A stretch of DNA of 64,000 bases from Flavobacteriaceae bacterium R38 (GTDB taxonomy: Bacteria > Bacteroidota > Bacteroidia > Flavobacteriales > Flavobacteriaceae). Below, one piece after another: positions 61,548 to 64,000 of this stretch. The notes below the pieces were generated by a model that worked only from the letters and a program-made list of their open reading frames with translations, ran no database searches and was not told the origin of the DNA. The stretch spans positions 310,001 to 374,000 of the forward strand of contig WXYP01000004.1 in the NCBI GenBank assembly GCA_009901575.1. The letters run 5' to 3'. The stretch's first letter is position 1. Each line of letters begins with the position of its first letter. Both the position numbers and the translations under genes were made by a program.

Positions 61548-62774
61548 ATGAAAAAACAAATTCTAATTATTATTACCTCTATTTTAAGTTTTAGCAGCTA
61601 TGCTCAAATTAAATTTGAAAACGGATATTTTATTGACAATTCCGGGAAGAAAACGAATTGTCTCATCAAAAATATTGATTGGGAAAATAATCCAACAAAA
61701 TTTGAATATAAGTTATCTGAAGATTCTCAATCAGTAATTGGGACAATTAGAACAATTAAAGAGTTTGGGATTATTAATAAGTCTAAATATGAAAGATTTA
61801 ATGTAGAGGTAGATAGAACAAGTAATAGAGTAGAAGATTTAACTTTAAATAAAAACCCTGAATTTAAAGAAGAAACACTCTTTTTAAAGTTTTTAATACA
61901 AGGAGAAGCCAATTTATATTTGCATAAGGCAAATGGTATTTTGCGTTTTTTTTATAATATTAATAATGAAGAAGTTAAACAGTTAATTCATAAGAAATAT
62001 CTGTCTCCTGATAATAAAATAGGAGTAAATAATGAATTTAGAAAACAATTGTGGAATGATTTAAAATATACTGGTATAACACCTAATGAAATTCGAAAAA
62101 TAAATTATAATAGTAACGATCTTATTTCATATTTCATTAAGTATAATAGTGCCATGAATTCAGAGTATGTAGATTTTAAGAAAAAAGGTGCTAAAGAGAA
62201 GAGTTTTATAAATTTTAAAATTAAAACTGGCCTTGATTTCTCTTCTCTTTCTATTGATCAGCCCAGGCCTTTTGGAAGCTTTACTATTGCTGATTTTGGA
62301 CAACAGTTAAGTTTTAGAATTGGAGCAGAATTAGAACTTATTTTACCGTTTAATAAAAATAAATGGGCAATTTTTATTGAATCTAACTACCGAAATTATA
62401 ATGGAAGCGATGAAAGAAGAAGGTCAGATGCCTTTGATTTATCTGATGAACAAATAATCGATGTAGATTATTCAGTAATTGAATTCCCAATAGGAGTAAG
62501 ACACTATTTCTTTTTAAATGATTATTCAAAACTTTTTATAAACGCGTCAGTTGCTTTAGATTTTCCGATAAATTCAACTATAGATTTTGAAAATACAAAC
62601 TTTAGTATTAATCCGACTACTAAATTAGACGTAGGTTTAGGTGTTGGGTATAATTATCGAAATAAATTTAGCCTGGAGTTTAGATATAACCCGGGAACAA
62701 GTATAGAAGATTCTGATTCATTTATTACTGATTATAGCTCTGCTTCGATAATTTTAGGGTATAAAATTTTTTAA
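61548..62774 (+). CDS. Outer-membrane beta-barrel-like protein of unknown function
   Basis: A 408-residue exported protein: signal peptide MKKQILIIITSILSFSSYAQ, then IKFENGYFIDNSGKKTNCLIKNIDWENNPTKFEY, the start typical of a family of Bacteroidota surface proteins. The C-terminal ~180 residues have alternating strand patterns that end in an aromatic residue (SSASIILGYKIF), as in PorT-like outer-membrane barrels. The middle (about 60-210) is charged and probably periplasmic. I do not recognise a specific function. A 30-base palindrome, the likely terminator, follows 12 bases after its stop. Confidence 0.75.
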   Translation: MKKQILIIITSILSFSSYAQIKFENGYFIDNSGKKTNCLIKNIDWENNPTKFEYKLSEDSQSVIGTIRTIKEFGIINKSKYERFNVEVDRTSNRVEDLTLNKNPEFKEETLFLKFLIQGEANLYLHKANGILRFFYNINNEEVKQLIHKKYLSPDNKIGVNNEFRKQLWNDLKYTGITPNEIRKINYNSNDLISYFIKYNSAMNSEYVDFKKKGAKEKSFINFKIKTGLDFSSLSIDQPRPFGSFTIADFGQQLSFRIGAELELILPFNKNKWAIFIESNYRNYNGSDERRRSDAFDLSDEQIIDVDYSVIEFPIGVRHYFFLNDYSKLFINASVALDFPINSTIDFENTNFSINPTTKLDVGLGVGYNYRNKFSLEFRYNPGTSIEDSDSFITDYSSASIILGYKIF

Positions 62775-62785
62775 TTAAGATAACA

Positions 62786-62815
62786 AGGGTAGTTTATGAA
62801 TTCATAAACTACCCT
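62786..62815. terminator. Perfect 30-base palindrome, likely bidirectional terminator
   Basis: AGGGTAGTTTATGAA is followed directly by its own reverse complement (centre 62800/62801), giving a strong hairpin of up to 13 pairs. It lies 11 bases after the outer-membrane protein stop. There is no strong T tract, but hairpins of this kind often follow genes in Flavobacteriia. The 62816-63131 stretch after it shows no gene. Confidence 0.65.
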
Positions 62816-63131
62816 ACTCCCTATTAAATGATAAAAATACTGATTACCCCCATACAACCATAATAAACTACAGAATACCCTTCTTCCGAAAGTACATACA
62901 TCTATGCCTTATAACAATTTCTTTCGGCATATTTAAACTGGAAAGAGTTTTTCTTTCAAAAGATCCTAAATACCTCAGACTAATATGTTTTCCGGAAGCT
63001 TTTCGGCTGCTTCCTATACTTTCACATCTTTATAAATACAGAAACATTTCCTTATGGAATAGGTTAAAATTATAATTGAAAAGCTTTCATACAATGTAAA
63101 AAAGAACTTTTGTTAACTTATCCGAATCAAA

Positions 63132-63163
63132 TTTGTTAGACATGTCTAACTTTCATATATTTG
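63132..63163 (+). promoter_or_regulatory. Promoter with a palindromic operator in its spacer, for the TonB receptor gene
   Basis: TTTG (63132-63135), a 20-base spacer and TATATTTG (63156-63163) match the Bacteroidota promoter in every fixed base. A perfect 16-base palindrome GTTAGACATGTCTAAC (63135-63150) fills the spacer, so a dimeric protein bound there would block the polymerase. The palindrome resembles sites of DtxR/MntR-type metal regulators, which would fit a receptor for a metal complex; that identification is inference. Confidence 0.7.
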
Positions 63164-63204
63164 CCCAGCAAAAACAACTGAAATTACATAGCTAAATATT
63201 CAAA

Positions 63205-63246
63205 ATGAAAACCTATAGGACGAAAAGGTTGGCAATGTTACAGTAG
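63205..63246 (+). other. Possible 13-residue leader reading frame ahead of the TonB receptor
   Basis: ATG at 63205 opens MKTYRTKRLAMLQ and ends in TAG at 63244-63246. The final G is also the first base of an in-frame GTG for the receptor (63246). The peptide is basic and in another frame from the receptor. It could be chance in AT-rich DNA; the overlap with a receptor start makes it worth noting. Confidence 0.3.
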
Positions 63247-63272
63247 TGATAGTTTTTAAATTACAACATAAA

Positions 63273-64000
63273 GTGAAACAACATTTTATAATTATATTTT
63301 TTTTAGCCATTTGGTCATCATCAGTAAAGGCTCAAGAAACATCTTGTACATATTCGATTAAAGGTAAAATACTGGATATTGCAACCAAACAACCTATACC
63401 TTACGTTACTGTTAAGGTGAAGGATATAGAAAAATATGCATTAACCGATGAAAAAGGAGATTTTGTAATTGAAGATTTATGCTCCAATACTAATATACTT
63501 ATTATTTCATATTTGGGTTATGCCAGTATAACTAAAGAGCATAAACCAGGTGTAGATTCTCATTTTTATTTAACCCAGGAAGTTACCGATTTGGATGGAG
63601 TGACCGTTCGGGGAGAAAAAAGTAAAGAAGAAGGGACAGAAACCATTTCGCAAGTCAGGCTTTCCAAGGAAGATATAAGAAGCATCCCGACACAATCTTT
63701 GGGGGCTGCAGTGGCCGAAGTAGACGGAGTAACATTTGCATCTGTAGGGTCAAATGTACAATTACCGGTCATTCACGGACTCACAGGAAACCGAATCTTA
63801 TTTTTAAACAATGGCATAAAACACGCTTTTCAAAACTGGGGGAACCAGCATGCTCCAGAGATAGACATAAATGCTGCGAATAATGTTACTGTGGTTAAAG
63901 GTGCTGCCGGAGTAAGATTTGGACCTGAAGCCTTAAGTGGTGTTGTTCTTGTTGATGCCAATCCTTTACTATTAGACAATCCTTTTTATGCGAATGTCGG
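63273..64000 (+). CDS. TonB-dependent outer-membrane receptor, N-terminal part (runs off the window)
   Basis: The visible 242 residues give a signal peptide (KQHFIIIFFLAIWSSSVKAQ), a carboxypeptidase-regulatory-like domain (YSIKGKILDIATKQPIPYVTVKV to ISYLGYASITKE, about residues 27-90), then the plug domain (EEGTETISQVRLSKEDIRSIPTQSLGAAVAEVDGVTF at about 119-155; RFGPEALSGVVLVDANP at about 217-233). Such receptors import iron or other metal complexes, vitamins or glycans with energy from TonB. The start is GTG 63273, next to the signal peptide; an in-frame GTG at 63246 is possible. It has a strong promoter with a palindromic operator at 63132-63163. The barrel lies outside the window, so the ligand cannot be inferred from it. 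Confidence 0.9.
   Translation, partial: MKQHFIIIFFLAIWSSSVKAQETSCTYSIKGKILDIATKQPIPYVTVKVKDIEKYALTDEKGDFVIEDLCSNTNILIISYLGYASITKEHKPGVDSHFYLTQEVTDLDGVTVRGEKSKEEGTETISQVRLSKEDIRSIPTQSLGAAVAEVDGVTFASVGSNVQLPVIHGLTGNRILFLNNGIKHAFQNWGNQHAPEIDINAANNVTVVKGAAGVRFGPEALSGVVLVDANPLLLDNPFYANV

Noticed and set aside
1-64000. CRISPR array
   Set aside because: No regularly spaced repeats of 24-40 bases with unique spacers were seen on either strand.
1-64000. Insertion sequence, transposase or integrase gene
   Set aside because: None of the larger reading frames carries DDE, tyrosine or serine recombinase motifs, despite repeat and duplication scars.

Overview
The window looks like a chromosome segment of a marine-type member of the Flavobacteriaceae (phylum Bacteroidota). 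The grounds are low GC, a giant type IX secretion cargo with a gliding-motility-type C-terminal sorting domain next to a PorP/SprF-like protein, a SusC-like TonB receptor with an N-terminal carboxypeptidase-regulatory domain, very weak Shine-Dalgarno sequences, a good match to the Bacteroidota promoter (TTTG-N20-TAnnTTTG), and an NtrC-type activator with the GAFTDA-like loop seen in this phylum.

Layout. (1) 1-1748, minus strand: a tightly packed three-gene operon that reads as a Pycsar-type anti-phage system: a class III nucleotide cyclase, a calcineurin-like phosphoesterase and a two-helix membrane effector cut by the window edge. (2) 1965-9743: an S37 tripeptidyl-peptidase-like lipoprotein, an ornithine cyclodeaminase-family reductase, a trans-3-hydroxy-L-proline dehydratase and a 1012-residue kinase/M23/class III aminotransferase fusion related to hydroxylysine kinase plus phospholyase. 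Together they suggest use of collagen-type modified amino acids. Several short palindromic and foldback repeats lie between these genes. (3) 10123-12659: a DUF4440 protein, then two PPK2 polyphosphate kinases bracketed by a duplicated copy of the DUF4440 3' end. (4) 12733-20307: PorP/SprF-like protein and a 2217-residue T9SS type B cargo. (5) 21149-43999: an SDR reductase, then an NtrC-type regulator/histidine kinase pair divergent from a TolC-adaptor-ABC export operon with six paralogous double FtsX/MacB permeases and two ATPases; the intergenic region holds a sigma-54-like promoter and a perfect inverted repeat. (6) 44097-51476: S41 and retropepsin-like proteases, ankyrin, DUF1801, VOC, DUF3052, two YceI proteins and a membrane-bound AraC regulator. 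(7) 51655-58446: a LysR regulator divergent from a complete hutHUIG histidine degradation operon. (8) 58427-62774: S41-TPR protease, AraC regulator, tRNA-Arg(CCT) with a duplicated 3' end, a possible structured RNA and an outer-membrane-barrel protein. (9) 63132-64000: a promoter with a palindromic operator driving a TonB-dependent receptor that runs off the window.

The two amino-acid catabolic blocks (collagen residues, histidine), the secreted proteases and the T9SS cargo fit a protein-degrading heterotroph. The defence operon, the multi-permease exporter and the PPK2 cassette are the accessory parts. No transposase, integrase, rRNA or CRISPR array was seen.
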